Source: DASSBR01 sp035688265 | GTDB taxonomy: Bacteria; Pseudomonadota; Gammaproteobacteria; Natronospirales; DASSBR01 | Assembly (NCBI GenBank): GCA_035688265.1 | Contig: DASSNE010000009.1 | Span: 40,557 to 104,556 of the forward strand | Reading direction: 5' to 3' | Length of the DNA stretch: 64,000 bases | Translations under genes and position numbers: made by a program | The notes under the pieces: generated by a model | Told to the model about the DNA's origin: nothing | The model's input: the letters and a program-made list of their open reading frames with translations, nothing else | Databases searched by the model: none | Shown: piece after piece, positions 28,962 through 38,144 of the stretch | Position numbering within the stretch: the stretch's first letter is position 1 | Layout: every line of letters starts with the position of its first letter

Positions 28962-29687
28962 ATGCCGGCTAAAACTATAATTCTTGCCGCTGGGCTGGCG
29001 GTCGGGCTGCTGAGCGCGACTTTCGGCGACGCTCGGGCCGCGAGCGTCGCAGTCACAATCGACGCCGGCGGCAAACCGCTCGCGGCGGCCGTGGTGGCGC
29101 TCGAAAGCAGCGATGGTCGGGTTATTCCGCCGCGCGCCGGTGCGCGTCTCGTCGGCGTCATGGACCAGCGCAACAAGCAGTTCGTACCGCATGTGCTCGC
29201 GGTCGAGGTCGGCACGGAGGTGTCTTTCCCCAATAGCGACAACATTCGTCACGACGTTTATTCCTTCTCCCCTGCGAAGACATTCGAACTGCCGCTTTAT
29301 GCCGGCACGCCGGCCAAGCCGGTACTGTTCGACAAGCCCGGCGTCGTGGTGCTCGGATGCAATGTCCATGACTGGATGCTGGCGTTCATCGACGTGGTGC
29401 CGACGCCGTACTTCGCGCAGACGGACATGGCGGGCAAAGTGGTCGTCGCCAATGTGCCGGCTGGCAAATACAAGCTGACGATCTGGGCGCCGCGCCTGGG
29501 CGGCCCGAACCATACGCTGAGTGCGCCGGTGACGCTTACCGCCGACAGCCGGATCGAGCGTCATTTTTCGGTCGCGCTGACAGCCCCACCGCCGCACGTA
29601 CATCGGCGGCCGGACGACCAACTGCCGCCCGCGGTCAAGCGGCTGCAGCAGAAGTTCCATCGCTTCAGTCAGGAGCCGCCGCCGTGA
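28962..29687 (+). CDS. exported cupredoxin-like protein
   Basis: 241 residues, signal peptide 1-26. The cupredoxin domain spans about 70-145 with type-1 copper ligands in order: His in NIRHDVYSF, then Cys, His and Met in LGCNVHDWM. A carboxypeptidase-regulatory-like beta domain follows (VVVANVPAGKYKLTIWAPR), then a basic Pro/His-rich tail. Often annotated as a methylamine-utilisation-type protein, but no methylamine dehydrogenase genes are present. GGGAGG site before ATG. The stop overlaps the next start (GTGA): first gene of a four-gene operon. Periplasmic copper electron carrier or sensor partner. Confidence 0.88.
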   Translation: MPAKTIILAAGLAVGLLSATFGDARAASVAVTIDAGGKPLAAAVVALESSDGRVIPPRAGARLVGVMDQRNKQFVPHVLAVEVGTEVSFPNSDNIRHDVYSFSPAKTFELPLYAGTPAKPVLFDKPGVVVLGCNVHDWMLAFIDVVPTPYFAQTDMAGKVVVANVPAGKYKLTIWAPRLGGPNHTLSAPVTLTADSRIERHFSVALTAPPPHVHRRPDDQLPPAVKRLQQKFHRFSQEPPP

Positions 29688-32035
29688 CCGCGCGCGGCCT
29701 TGCGAGAATCAGCTTCCGCACGCGTATCGCGCTGCTGTTCATCCTGCTCATCGCGATCGTGCAGGGCGCGGCATTTTTTGCCCTGCTGGTTACGGTGCGC
29801 CACAACGTCATCACCCGCGGCGATGAGCGGCTGCATTCCGGCGCGCGGGTGCTGCAGCAGCTCATCAACGACCGCGGCGCGCAGCTCCTGCAGAACGTCA
29901 AGGTGCTGGCCTCCGATTTCGCGTTCAAGCAGGCGGTGGCGAGCGGCGATCGCGCCACGATCGATTCGGTACTGGCCAACCACGGTGCCCGCGTCGGCGC
30001 CGGCGTCGCCATGCTGGTGTCGCTCGACGGCCGGGTGACGGCCAGCACCCTCGGCTTGTCGAAGCCGCTGCCGTTCCCCTTCCCGGCGCTGCTTGACCAG
30101 GCCAAGAGCGCCGGCACCGCGACCGGGCTGGTATCACTCGGCGGGCAGGCTTTCCAGGTCGTGCTCGTGCCGGTATATGCGCCTCTGCGCATCGCCTGGG
30201 TGGCGATGGGCTTCAAGCTCGACAAGACTTTCGCGAGCAGCGTGCAGGGCCTGACTCACCTGAACGTGTCGTTCGTCACGCTCGGTTCGCAGGGCACGCC
30301 GGCCCAACTGATTTCGACCCTGCCGCGGACCGAACAGGTGGCGCTTGATGATCAACTGCTCGCCGGCCACGCGCTCGGCGAGGTGCGCACGCTCACGCTT
30401 AACGACGGCGACTGGCTGACGCTCGGCGTGCCGCTGCTGCACAACGGCCGCGCGCGCGTATTGCTGCAGACGTCGCTGTCGGCCGCGCTCGCGCCGTACC
30501 GCCAGGTGCAATGGCGGCTGATCGGCCTGTCGATCGGCACGCTGATCCTGTTCATCCTCGGCTCGATTCTGCTGGCCCGCAACGTGGCGCGACCGGTGAG
30601 CGAGCTGGTAAACGCGGCGCGGCGGCTGGCGCAGGGCGACTACAGCCATCCGGCGCCGGTGCGCAGCGACGAACTGGGCCAGTTGGCAATGGCGTTCAAC
30701 CAGATGCAGGCGGCAATCGGCGAGCGCGAGGCAAGGATCGCGCACCAGGCCTATCACGACGGCCTGACCGACTTGCCGAACCGCAACCTTGCCGCCGAAC
30801 GGCTCGCCGCCACCATCGCCCGCGGCGACCCGGCGGCGGTCGTGGTGATGGACGTCGATCGCTTCAAGGAAATCAATGACACCCTCGGCCATGAGATCGG
30901 CGACGGCGCGCTCAAGACAATCGCGCAGCGGCTGCTGCACAACGTTCGCCAGGGTGATACGGTCGCGCGCCTGGGCGGCGACGAGTTCATGGTGCTGCTG
31001 GAAGGCACCGACGAGGTCGGCGCGACCGGCGTCGCCAAAGCATTGGCGAAGCACATCGCCGAGCCGGCGCGCCTCGACGGCATCACGCTGTATCTCGAAC
31101 TCAGCATGGGCGTCGCGCTGTATCCCGATCACGGCGCCGAGGTCGAAACGTTGCTCCGGCGCGCCGACATCGCGATGTACGACGCCAAGAGTGCGCGCAC
31201 CGGGATGATGATTTATCGCCGCGGCCGCGACGAGCGTCACCTGGAGCAACTCGCGCTGATGAGCGATTTCCGCCGCGCGGTCAGCAACGGCGAGTTGCGC
31301 GTCTATTACCAGCCGAAGGCGCGGATCATGGATGGCGAGGTCGCGCACGCCGAGGCGCTGGTGCGGTGGCAGCATCCCCACCGCGGCCTGGTCGAGCCGG
31401 ACGAGTTCGTGCCGCTCGCCGAGCAGTCGGGCAACATCCGCTGGCTGACCGAATGGATGCTCCGCTCGGTGATCGTGCAGTTGCGCCTCTGGGCCGACAG
31501 CGGCGTGAACCTGTCTGCCGCAATGAACCTGTCTTCGTTCGACCTGATGGATCCGGCGCTGGCCGACCGCATCGCGGACGCGCTGGAGCTGCACGACGTC
31601 GCGCCCGAGCGCCTGATGCTCGAAATTACCGAGACCGCGGCGATGCGCGATGCGCCCGCGGCGGTCGCGCTGCTGCGACGGCTGCGGAATATGGGCGTCC
31701 GCATCGCGATCGACGATTTCGGCGTCGGCTACTCGTCGCTGTCGCAATTGCGCCGCATGCCGGTCGACGAACTCAAGATCGACAAGTCGTTCGTGCTCAA
31801 TCTGAAGCCCAATTCCGAGGAGGCGGCCATCGTGCGCTCGGCGATCGAGCTGGGCCACAACATGGGCCTGTCGGTCATCGCCGAGGGCGTGGAGACGCCC
31901 GAATCGTGGGAGTTGCTCAAGGCGTACCGTTGCGACATGGCGCAGGGCTACCTGATCAGCCGGCCGCTGCCGATTGACGAATTCACGCCGTGGCTGGCGC
32001 AATATCGAAGAGAACAGGGGCGGATTCCGACATGA
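29684..32035 (+). CDS. membrane c-di-GMP enzyme with periplasmic sensor, HAMP, GGDEF and EAL
   Basis: 783 residues, GTG start. Membrane helix at about 12-38, extracytoplasmic dCache-like sensor domain (about 40-275), second helix (about 280-302), HAMP (about 303-350). The diguanylate cyclase motif RLGGDEF (GGDEF 431-435) and phosphodiesterase motif EALVRW (557-559) with ETAAMRD and DDFGVGYSSL both look intact, so either activity is possible. Coupled by 4-bp overlaps to the cupredoxin gene before and the DUF3034 gene after. The extracytoplasmic domain would face the cupredoxin and globin encoded by the same operon. Confidence 0.94.
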   Translation: MTARGLARISFRTRIALLFILLIAIVQGAAFFALLVTVRHNVITRGDERLHSGARVLQQLINDRGAQLLQNVKVLASDFAFKQAVASGDRATIDSVLANHGARVGAGVAMLVSLDGRVTASTLGLSKPLPFPFPALLDQAKSAGTATGLVSLGGQAFQVVLVPVYAPLRIAWVAMGFKLDKTFASSVQGLTHLNVSFVTLGSQGTPAQLISTLPRTEQVALDDQLLAGHALGEVRTLTLNDGDWLTLGVPLLHNGRARVLLQTSLSAALAPYRQVQWRLIGLSIGTLILFILGSILLARNVARPVSELVNAARRLAQGDYSHPAPVRSDELGQLAMAFNQMQAAIGEREARIAHQAYHDGLTDLPNRNLAAERLAATIARGDPAAVVVMDVDRFKEINDTLGHEIGDGALKTIAQRLLHNVRQGDTVARLGGDEFMVLLEGTDEVGATGVAKALAKHIAEPARLDGITLYLELSMGVALYPDHGAEVETLLRRADIAMYDAKSARTGMMIYRRGRDERHLEQLALMSDFRRAVSNGELRVYYQPKARIMDGEVAHAEALVRWQHPHRGLVEPDEFVPLAEQSGNIRWLTEWMLRSVIVQLRLWADSGVNLSAAMNLSSFDLMDPALADRIADALELHDVAPERLMLEITETAAMRDAPAAVALLRRLRNMGVRIAIDDFGVGYSSLSQLRRMPVDELKIDKSFVLNLKPNSEEAAIVRSAIELGHNMGLSVIAEGVETPESWELLKAYRCDMAQGYLISRPLPIDEFTPWLAQYRREQGRIPT

Positions 32036-32889
32036 GGTTTTCATTGACGCTGGGCGCGGCGCTGCTGCTGGCCAGCACCGCCGCCATGGCCGGCCAGGGG
32101 CGCCTGCTCGCGACCGGCGGCGTGTCAAACATCGAAGGCCAGGCCGGCGGCGGCATCGTGCCATGGGCGGTGATCGCCGGCTACGGCACGCGCGATCAAA
32201 GCGGCGGCACCGCGTTCGTCACCAACGTCGGCACCGGCGACTACAACCTGACGGCGCTTGGCGCGGCCATCGGCATCGACAACCGCTTCGAGGTGTCGCT
32301 CGCGAAACAGCACTTCGACCTCGGCACGCTGGGCACCGCGCTTGGCCTGCCCGGCAAGAGCCTGCGCCAGCAGATTCTGGGGCTCAAGCTGCGGCTGTTC
32401 GGCAACCTGCTTTATACGGCGGCGCCGCAGGTGTCGCTGGGCGTGCAGTACAAGCGCAATCTCGACGGCGCGCTGGTGCGGTCGGTGGGTGCGCAAAGCG
32501 ATCACGGCGTCGATGTTTACCTCGCCGCCACGAAGCTGTTCGTCGCCGGCGCATTCGGCCGCGACCTGCTGGTCAGTGTCGATGTGCGCGCGACCAAAGC
32601 GAACCAGATCGGCTTGCTCGGCTTCGGCGGCGACCGTGGCGACGGCTACAACGTCGAAGCCGAAGCGTCGCTGGGCCTGATGCTCGACCCGCACACCGTC
32701 ATCGGCATCGAATACCGCCGGAAACCGGATAACCTCGGCTTCGCGCGCGAAGACGCCTGGAGCGATTTCTTCATCGCCTGGTTTCCAAGCAAGTCGATCG
32801 CGCTGACAGCCGCCTACGCTGACCTGGGTTCGATTGCGACACTGCCGGACCAGCAAGGCTTTTACCTGTCCGTCCAGGCAACATTCTGA
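32032..32889 (+). CDS. exported DUF3034 family protein
   Basis: 285 residues from the ATG at 32032, overlapping the previous stop (ATGA). Signal peptide 1-20 (ASTAAMA). Alternating hydrophobic beta-strand pattern through the body and a C-terminal FYLSVQATF with terminal Phe suggest an outer-membrane beta-barrel. GGGIVPWAVIAGYGTRDQ near the mature N-terminus is typical of DUF3034. Function unknown; genomic linkage here suggests an envelope role in the cupredoxin/c-di-GMP/globin system. Confidence 0.85.
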   Translation: MRFSLTLGAALLLASTAAMAGQGRLLATGGVSNIEGQAGGGIVPWAVIAGYGTRDQSGGTAFVTNVGTGDYNLTALGAAIGIDNRFEVSLAKQHFDLGTLGTALGLPGKSLRQQILGLKLRLFGNLLYTAAPQVSLGVQYKRNLDGALVRSVGAQSDHGVDVYLAATKLFVAGAFGRDLLVSVDVRATKANQIGLLGFGGDRGDGYNVEAEASLGLMLDPHTVIGIEYRRKPDNLGFAREDAWSDFFIAWFPSKSIALTAAYADLGSIATLPDQQGFYLSVQATF

Positions 32890-32920
32890 CGCAAGGGTTC
32901 AAGAGGCGAGGAGATTCAAT

Positions 32921-33358
32921 ATGAAACGCGCCTGCAACTGGCTTATCGCAGCAACTTTCCTGCTTGGCACAGCCACGTCCTTTGCCGCCGGCCCGGCCAC
33001 CGACGATTCCCTCTACCAGGCGCTCGGTGGCAAGGCCGGCATCACTGCCATCGTCAACGGCATGCTGAACAACGTTGCCGACGACATGCGCATCGTGCAT
33101 TATTTCGCCGATGCCAACATCGTGAACACCCAGCACGGCCTGGTAACCAAGCTTTGTGCCGTGGCCGGTGGCCCGTGCCACTACGATGGTCTTAACATGG
33201 TTGATGTCCACCGTGGCCTGCACATCACGCCGGCGGCTTTTAACGCGCTGGTCGAGGACCTGCAGGCGGCGATGACGCACCTCAAGATTCCGCTTGCGAC
33301 GCAAAACCGCCTGCTGGCCAGGCTCGTGCCGATGCGCAACCAGATTGTCGAACACTAA
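32921..33358 (+). CDS. exported group 1 truncated haemoglobin
   Basis: 145 residues from the ATG at 32921, preceded by a GAGGAG site. Signal peptide 1-22 (ATSFAAG) is unusual, since most truncated globins are cytoplasmic. The globin core shows LYQALGGKAGITAIV, LCAVAGGPCHYDGLNM and the proximal haem His in VDVHRGLHIT. By eye the B9/B10 positions (GMLNNVADD) lack the usual Phe-Tyr pair. Last gene of the cupredoxin operon (31-bp gap). Probably binds O2 or NO outside the cytoplasm. Confidence 0.9.
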   Translation: MKRACNWLIAATFLLGTATSFAAGPATDDSLYQALGGKAGITAIVNGMLNNVADDMRIVHYFADANIVNTQHGLVTKLCAVAGGPCHYDGLNMVDVHRGLHITPAAFNALVEDLQAAMTHLKIPLATQNRLLARLVPMRNQIVEH

Positions 33359-33473
33359 CTAGAACAGGCATATATGTGATCTGCGTACTTGTCTGGCCGG
33401 CTGCCGGCTCGCCATAATAAATTTCCACGAAGGTCAACGGCAGTAACCGGGGAAACGAGGGTGAGGGATCACC

Positions 33474-34628
33474 ATGAGAATTGCGCAGGTCGCGCCGCTT
33501 TACGAGAGCGTGCCGCCGAAATTTTATGGCGGTACGGAGCGCGTTGTTTCATATCTGACCGAAGAGCTGGTCCGCCAGGGCCATGAAGTCACACTGTTCG
33601 CCAGCGGCGACTCGGTGACGCGGGCGCGCCTCGTCGCGCCGTGCCTCAAGGCGCTGCGTCTCGATGGCGAGTGCATCGACAAGATGGCGCACCATATTCT
33701 GCTGCTGGAACGCGTGTTCAGCAGCCTGGACGCGTTCGACATCGTCCATTTCCACGTCGACTACATGCACTTTCCGCTCACCCGCAGAATGGGTGCGTGC
33801 GCCGTGACGACGCTGCACGGCCGGCTCGATCTGCCCGATCTGCCGCCGCTGTATCGCGAATTCAGAGATATGCCGGTGGTGTCGATCTCCGACGCGCAGC
33901 GCCGGCCGCTCGATGACGCCCGCTGGGTCGGCACGGTGCATCACGGGCTGCCGCCGACGCTTTACGAGTTCCAGCCGCAGCCCGAAAATTACTTCGCGTT
34001 CATCGGTCGCATTGCGCCCGAGAAGCGCGTCGATATCGCCATCGCGGCCGCCAAACGGCTCGGCGTGCCGCTCAAGATTGCCGCCAAGGTCGATGCCGTC
34101 GACCGGGAGTATTTCGAGGATCACATCGAACCGTTGCTCGATCACCCGCTGATCGAGTTCATCGGCGAAATCAACGACGTCGATAAGCGCCTGTTCCTCG
34201 GCAACGCCCGTGCGCTGCTGTTCACCGCCGACTGGCCGGAGCCGTTCGGGCTCGCAATGATCGAGGCGCTCGCCTGCGGTACGCCGGTGGTCGCGTTGCG
34301 CCGGGGTTCGGTGCCGGAGGTGATCGAAGATGGCGTCACCGGGTTTATTGTCGATACGGCCGACGAAGTGCCGGACGCCGCTGCCCGCACGTCGGAATTG
34401 AGCCGCCGCACCTGCCGCGACAATTTCGAACGCCGCTTCACGGTCGAGCGGATGGCGCACGACTACCTTGCGGTGTACCGGCAACTGGCGGAGCGTCCCC
34501 TGTTGCATGCCGTTCCCGATGTACCCGCGGCCGGGATTCAGCCGCGGCAGTCCCAGTCGCGGCGCGGCAGCGACGGCTGGGGCGCGGACCTGGACCAAGC
34601 CGATGCAGCAACCCAACTCCCGAACTGA
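33474..34628 (+). CDS. family 4 glycosyltransferase
   Basis: 384 residues, GT-B fold. N-terminal MRIAQVAPLYESVPPKFYGG glycine loop, and C-terminal nucleotide-sugar site EPFGLAMIEALACGTPVVALRRGSVPEV, with IGRIAPEKRVDIAI between. GAGGG site before the ATG. It overlaps the debranching-type gene by 26 bp in another frame; this glycosyltransferase/glucosidase pairing recurs in bacteria and points to alpha-glucan or storage/osmoprotective sugar metabolism. The sugar donor is not readable. Confidence 0.9.
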   Translation: MRIAQVAPLYESVPPKFYGGTERVVSYLTEELVRQGHEVTLFASGDSVTRARLVAPCLKALRLDGECIDKMAHHILLLERVFSSLDAFDIVHFHVDYMHFPLTRRMGACAVTTLHGRLDLPDLPPLYREFRDMPVVSISDAQRRPLDDARWVGTVHHGLPPTLYEFQPQPENYFAFIGRIAPEKRVDIAIAAAKRLGVPLKIAAKVDAVDREYFEDHIEPLLDHPLIEFIGEINDVDKRLFLGNARALLFTADWPEPFGLAMIEALACGTPVVALRRGSVPEVIEDGVTGFIVDTADEVPDAAARTSELSRRTCRDNFERRFTVERMAHDYLAVYRQLAERPLLHAVPDVPAAGIQPRQSQSRRGSDGWGADLDQADAATQLPN

Positions 34629-36828
34629 TCTCAACCCGCATCACGCGATGGCCGACGTCGTCGTCTACGACGGCGACTATTACGTCCAGGCCAGTTCGGC
34701 GCTGACCGGGCAGCATAACCTGGTGCTGAAACAGGACGAGACGTTTGCGGTGTTCGATTCGTTCGGCAACATCAAGCCGATCCCGAAAAACGTCGAAGGC
34801 GTTTATCACGAGGGTACGCGCTTTCTGTCCGGTCTGCTGCTCAAGATCGGCGAAGAAACCCAGCCGGTGCTGATGAGTTCGACCGTCACCGCGGACAACT
34901 GCCTGGTAACGGCGGACCTCGCCAACCCGACCTTCGACGACAACGGCCGCAAGGTTCAGGAAGGCACGCTGCATCTTGCCCGCATCAAGTTCCTGTGGAA
35001 CGACGCCTACCATCAGCGCCTGCGCATCAAGAATTACGATAGGTTCGAGGTAACCACCTGCGTGTCGTTCGCGTTCGAGGCGGACTACGTCGACATCTTC
35101 GAGATTCGCGGTAGCGAGCGTGAACGGCGCGGCCGGCATCTCGAGCCGCGCGTCTCCACCGATCGTGTGATTCTCGGCTACGAGGGCCTCGACAACATCA
35201 AGCGATTCACGCGCCTGAATTTCACCCCGGCGCCGCAGCACCTGACCGAATCGGAAGCGCACTTCGATATCACGCTGCCGCCGGGCGGCGAGACCGTCAT
35301 CGAACTGGTCGTGAGCTGCGACATGGAAAAAGAGAAATTCGACACGCCGGAATTCGGCGAGGCGCTCAATGCCGTGCACAGCTCGCGGCAGAAGCTGGGT
35401 CGCGACAGTTGCAGAATCGGCACGTCGAACGAGTTGTTCAACAGCTGGCTGAGCCGCGCACGCGCCGACCTGCTGATGATGCTGACAGAGCGCGACCACG
35501 GCTGCTATTTATACGGCGGCGTGCCCTGGTACAGCACCGCGTTCGGCCGCGACGGCATCATCGCCGCCTGGGCATACCTGTGGATGAACCCGAACATCGC
35601 GCGCGGCACGCTGCGGTTCCTGTCGGCGACCCAGGCGCAGGACGTGAACGACGAGCAGGATGCACAGCCCGGCAAGATCATTCACGAAACCCGGAAGGGC
35701 GAAATGGCGGCGCTCGGCGAGATTCCGTTCAAGCTCTATTACGGCAGCATCGACTCGACCCTGCTGTACCTGCTGCTGATGGCCGACTACGTCCATCACA
35801 CCGGCGACCGCAAACTGCTCGACGAGCTGTGGCCGCACGTCGACCTGGCGCTCAAGTGGATCGACGACTACGGCGACATCGACGGCGATGGCTTCATCGA
35901 ATACCGGAAGCGGTCCTCGCACGGTCTCAATCACCAGGGCTGGAAGGACTCCGACGACTCGCTGTTTCACGCCGACGGCGAACCGGCGCAAGGCTCTATC
36001 GCGTTATGCGAGGTACAGGCCTACGCCTACGGCGCACTGCTTGGCGGCGCCGACCTGGTGTCGCTGCGTGGCGATGCCGACCGCGCACGCAAGCTGCGCG
36101 AGCGGGCCGAGAAGCTGCGTGAGAACTTCGAGGCGCAATACTGGTGCGACGACCTTTCGATTTACGCAATCGCGCTTGACGGCGACAAGCGTCCGTGCCG
36201 CGTGCGCACTTCCAACGCCGGCCAATGCCTGCTCACCGGCATTGCCGACGCCGAGCGGGCGCGCCGGCTCGCCGATACCCTGATGAACGACGACATGTTC
36301 TGCGGCTGGGGCATCCGCACGCTGGCATGCAACGAACGGCGCTATAACCCGATGAGTTATCACAACGGCTCGATCTGGCCGCACGACAACGCCCTGATCG
36401 CAAACGGCCTCGCGCGTTACGGCCTCAAGGAACAGGCCGGGCGCGTGCTCGGCGGCCTGTTCGATGCAAGCCTGTTCCTCGACCTGTTCCGCCTGCCGGA
36501 GCTGTTCTGCGGCTTCTCGCGCCGCGCCGAACAGGGCCCGACCCGCTACCCGATGGCGTGCTCGCCCCAGGTCTGGGCCGCCGCATCAACCTTCATGCTG
36601 CTGCAGTCCTGCATCGGCCTGCACGTCGACGGCATCGCGCACCAAGTGGAGTTCCGCCAGCCGTTCCTGCCGGAGTTTCTGCCGCAAGTCTCCATCGACA
36701 AGCTACGCGTCGGGAACGAAACGGTGGACCTGATGTTGCAGCGCCATTCGGCGGGCGACGTCGGCGTGAACGTGATCAACAGCACCGGCCCGGTCGAGGT
36801 CGTAGTCGTCAAGTCGCCGGCGCCGTAG
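34603..36828 (+). CDS. amylo-alpha-1,6-glucosidase (glycogen debranching-type)
   Basis: 741 residues from the ATG at 34603 (MQQPNSRTDL); the later ATG at 34648 is possible and no clear ribosome site decides. N-terminal GDE_N domain (FAVFDSFGNIKP, GVYHEGTRFLSGL) and C-terminal (alpha/alpha)6 barrel GDE_C (YLYGGVPWYSTAFGRDGIIA, GLNHQGWKDSDDS, MSYHNGSIWPHDNALIA). Hydrolyses alpha-1,6 branches of glucans; many homologues of this length are broad alpha-glycosidases. Works with the overlapping GT4 gene. Confidence 0.92.
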   Translation: MQQPNSRTDLNPHHAMADVVVYDGDYYVQASSALTGQHNLVLKQDETFAVFDSFGNIKPIPKNVEGVYHEGTRFLSGLLLKIGEETQPVLMSSTVTADNCLVTADLANPTFDDNGRKVQEGTLHLARIKFLWNDAYHQRLRIKNYDRFEVTTCVSFAFEADYVDIFEIRGSERERRGRHLEPRVSTDRVILGYEGLDNIKRFTRLNFTPAPQHLTESEAHFDITLPPGGETVIELVVSCDMEKEKFDTPEFGEALNAVHSSRQKLGRDSCRIGTSNELFNSWLSRARADLLMMLTERDHGCYLYGGVPWYSTAFGRDGIIAAWAYLWMNPNIARGTLRFLSATQAQDVNDEQDAQPGKIIHETRKGEMAALGEIPFKLYYGSIDSTLLYLLLMADYVHHTGDRKLLDELWPHVDLALKWIDDYGDIDGDGFIEYRKRSSHGLNHQGWKDSDDSLFHADGEPAQGSIALCEVQAYAYGALLGGADLVSLRGDADRARKLRERAEKLRENFEAQYWCDDLSIYAIALDGDKRPCRVRTSNAGQCLLTGIADAERARRLADTLMNDDMFCGWGIRTLACNERRYNPMSYHNGSIWPHDNALIANGLARYGLKEQAGRVLGGLFDASLFLDLFRLPELFCGFSRRAEQGPTRYPMACSPQVWAAASTFMLLQSCIGLHVDGIAHQVEFRQPFLPEFLPQVSIDKLRVGNETVDLMLQRHSAGDVGVNVINSTGPVEVVVVKSPAP

Positions 36829-36836
36829 ACATAAAA

Positions 36837-36868
36837 AAATCCCGCCCGCACACAGTACGGACGGGACT
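36837..36868 (-). terminator. terminator for amrS (minus) and possibly the debranching gene (plus)
   Basis: GTCCCG...CGGGAC-type stem (TCCCGcCCG / CGGaCGGGA, one mismatch) with a 9-base loop. Seven A on the left give a U-run on the minus strand after amrS; the plus side has only a short T-run. Confidence 0.7.
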
Positions 36869-36934
36869 TTCCATTTCTTCTTATTCTTCGCCGCCGTCCG
36901 CTATTCTGCGCCGCAAGCCGAAGTGGACGCAAGG

Positions 36935-38017
36935 CTATGCCGAAACCCGCACCGGCATCCGTCTGCGTCCCCATTTGCCCGGCTCGCCATCGATGACCCC
37001 CGCCATCCGCGTACCGCAATCCCGGCAGCGGCCATCATCGGTCAGATGCCACTCGCCCAACTCGTACCAATCCCGCTCTATCAGCAGTGCGCCGCAGTGG
37101 TGGCAATACGTGCTGCCGCCGGCGCTGTCGTGGACGTTGCCGGTGTAGGCGTAGCGCAGGCCGTTGTTGATCGCGATACGGCGGGCGCGGGCGAGGGTGG
37201 CCGGCGGCGTCGGCGGCTTGTCGCGCATCTTCCAGTCGGGATGAAACGCCGTGAAATGCAGTGGCACGTCCGGCCCCAGCTTGTCCGCGATCCACCGCGT
37301 CATCGCATCCAGTTCCGCGTCCGAGTCGTTTTCGTCCGGGATCAGCAGCGTCGTGATTTCGAACCACACGTCGGTTTCGTGCTTCAGGTATTCGAGCGTT
37401 TCCAGCACCGGCTGTAGTTGCGAGCCGCAGATCTTCTTGTAAAAGCGCTCGCTGAAGGCCTTGAGATCGACGTTGGCCGCATCCATGTGGCGATAAAACT
37501 CGGCGCGCGGCTCGTCGCAGATGTAACCGGCCGTCACCGCCACGGCCTTGAGGTCGAGTGCGTGCGCGGCTTCGGCCACGTCGATCGCGTACTCCATGAA
37601 GATGACCGGATCGTTGTAGGTAAACGCGAGGCTCCGGCAGTCGAGCCGCTGCGCCGTTTGCGCCAGCGCCTCCGGGCTCGCCCGGTCCATCAGCGTGTCC
37701 ATCTCGCGCGACTTGCTCATGTCCCAGTTCTGGCAGAACTTGCAGGCGAGGTTGCAGCCGGCGGTGCCAAACGACAGCACTGACGTGCCGGGCAGAAAAT
37801 GGTTCAGCGGCTTTTTCTCGATCGGGTCGATGCAGAAGCCGCTCGATCGCCCGTAACTGAACAGCTTGACCTGGTCGTCCTCGCGCCCGCGCACGAAGCA
37901 CAGCCCGCGCTGGCCTTCATGCAGCTTGCACGCGCGCGGGCACACGTCGCACTGGATGCGCCCGTCATCGAGGCGGTGCCAGTAACGGGTGGGTACAATC
38001 GTGAAATCCGTGGTCAT
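36935..38017 (-). CDS. amrS: AmmeMemoRadiSam system radical SAM enzyme
   Basis: 360 residues. N-terminal Cys-rich segment CDVCPRACKLHEGQRGLC, radical SAM CxxxCxxC in AGCNLACKFCQNWD, PFL-activase-like fold, and a C-terminal zinc-ribbon (YCHHCGALL, CRDCGTRM). This is the radical SAM partner of AMMECR1 and Memo domain proteins, encoded divergently next door. Substrate unknown for the family. The gene is followed by an intrinsic terminator. Confidence 0.93.
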   Translation of the reverse strand: MTTDFTIVPTRYWHRLDDGRIQCDVCPRACKLHEGQRGLCFVRGREDDQVKLFSYGRSSGFCIDPIEKKPLNHFLPGTSVLSFGTAGCNLACKFCQNWDMSKSREMDTLMDRASPEALAQTAQRLDCRSLAFTYNDPVIFMEYAIDVAEAAHALDLKAVAVTAGYICDEPRAEFYRHMDAANVDLKAFSERFYKKICGSQLQPVLETLEYLKHETDVWFEITTLLIPDENDSDAELDAMTRWIADKLGPDVPLHFTAFHPDWKMRDKPPTPPATLARARRIAINNGLRYAYTGNVHDSAGGSTYCHHCGALLIERDWYELGEWHLTDDGRCRDCGTRMAGVIDGEPGKWGRRRMPVRVSA

Positions 38018-38026
38018 CGTCTTGAT

Positions 38027-38082
38027 GTAGGAGCGATCGCCGATCGCGAATATTATGAATCGCGAGCAGCGCTCGCTCCTAC
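38027..38082. repeat. GTAGGAGCG-type REP element
   Basis: 56-bp element with perfect 9-bp ends GTAGGAGCG / CGCTCCTAC and internal TCGCGA pair. This REP type is common in pseudomonads and Xanthomonadales. It lies in the divergent promoter region between amrS and amrB. Confidence 0.8.
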
Positions 38083-38144
38083 TGCATTGCGAAACGCGAT
38101 AAGATACACGCTAACACGTTGAATTGCCGTGACTTGTTTCGAAA

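Noticed and set aside
27427..28980. 517-residue plus-strand open frame
   Set aside because: Antisense to the M28 peptidase, which has a signal peptide, ribosome site and zinc motifs; the plus frame shows no recognisable domain.
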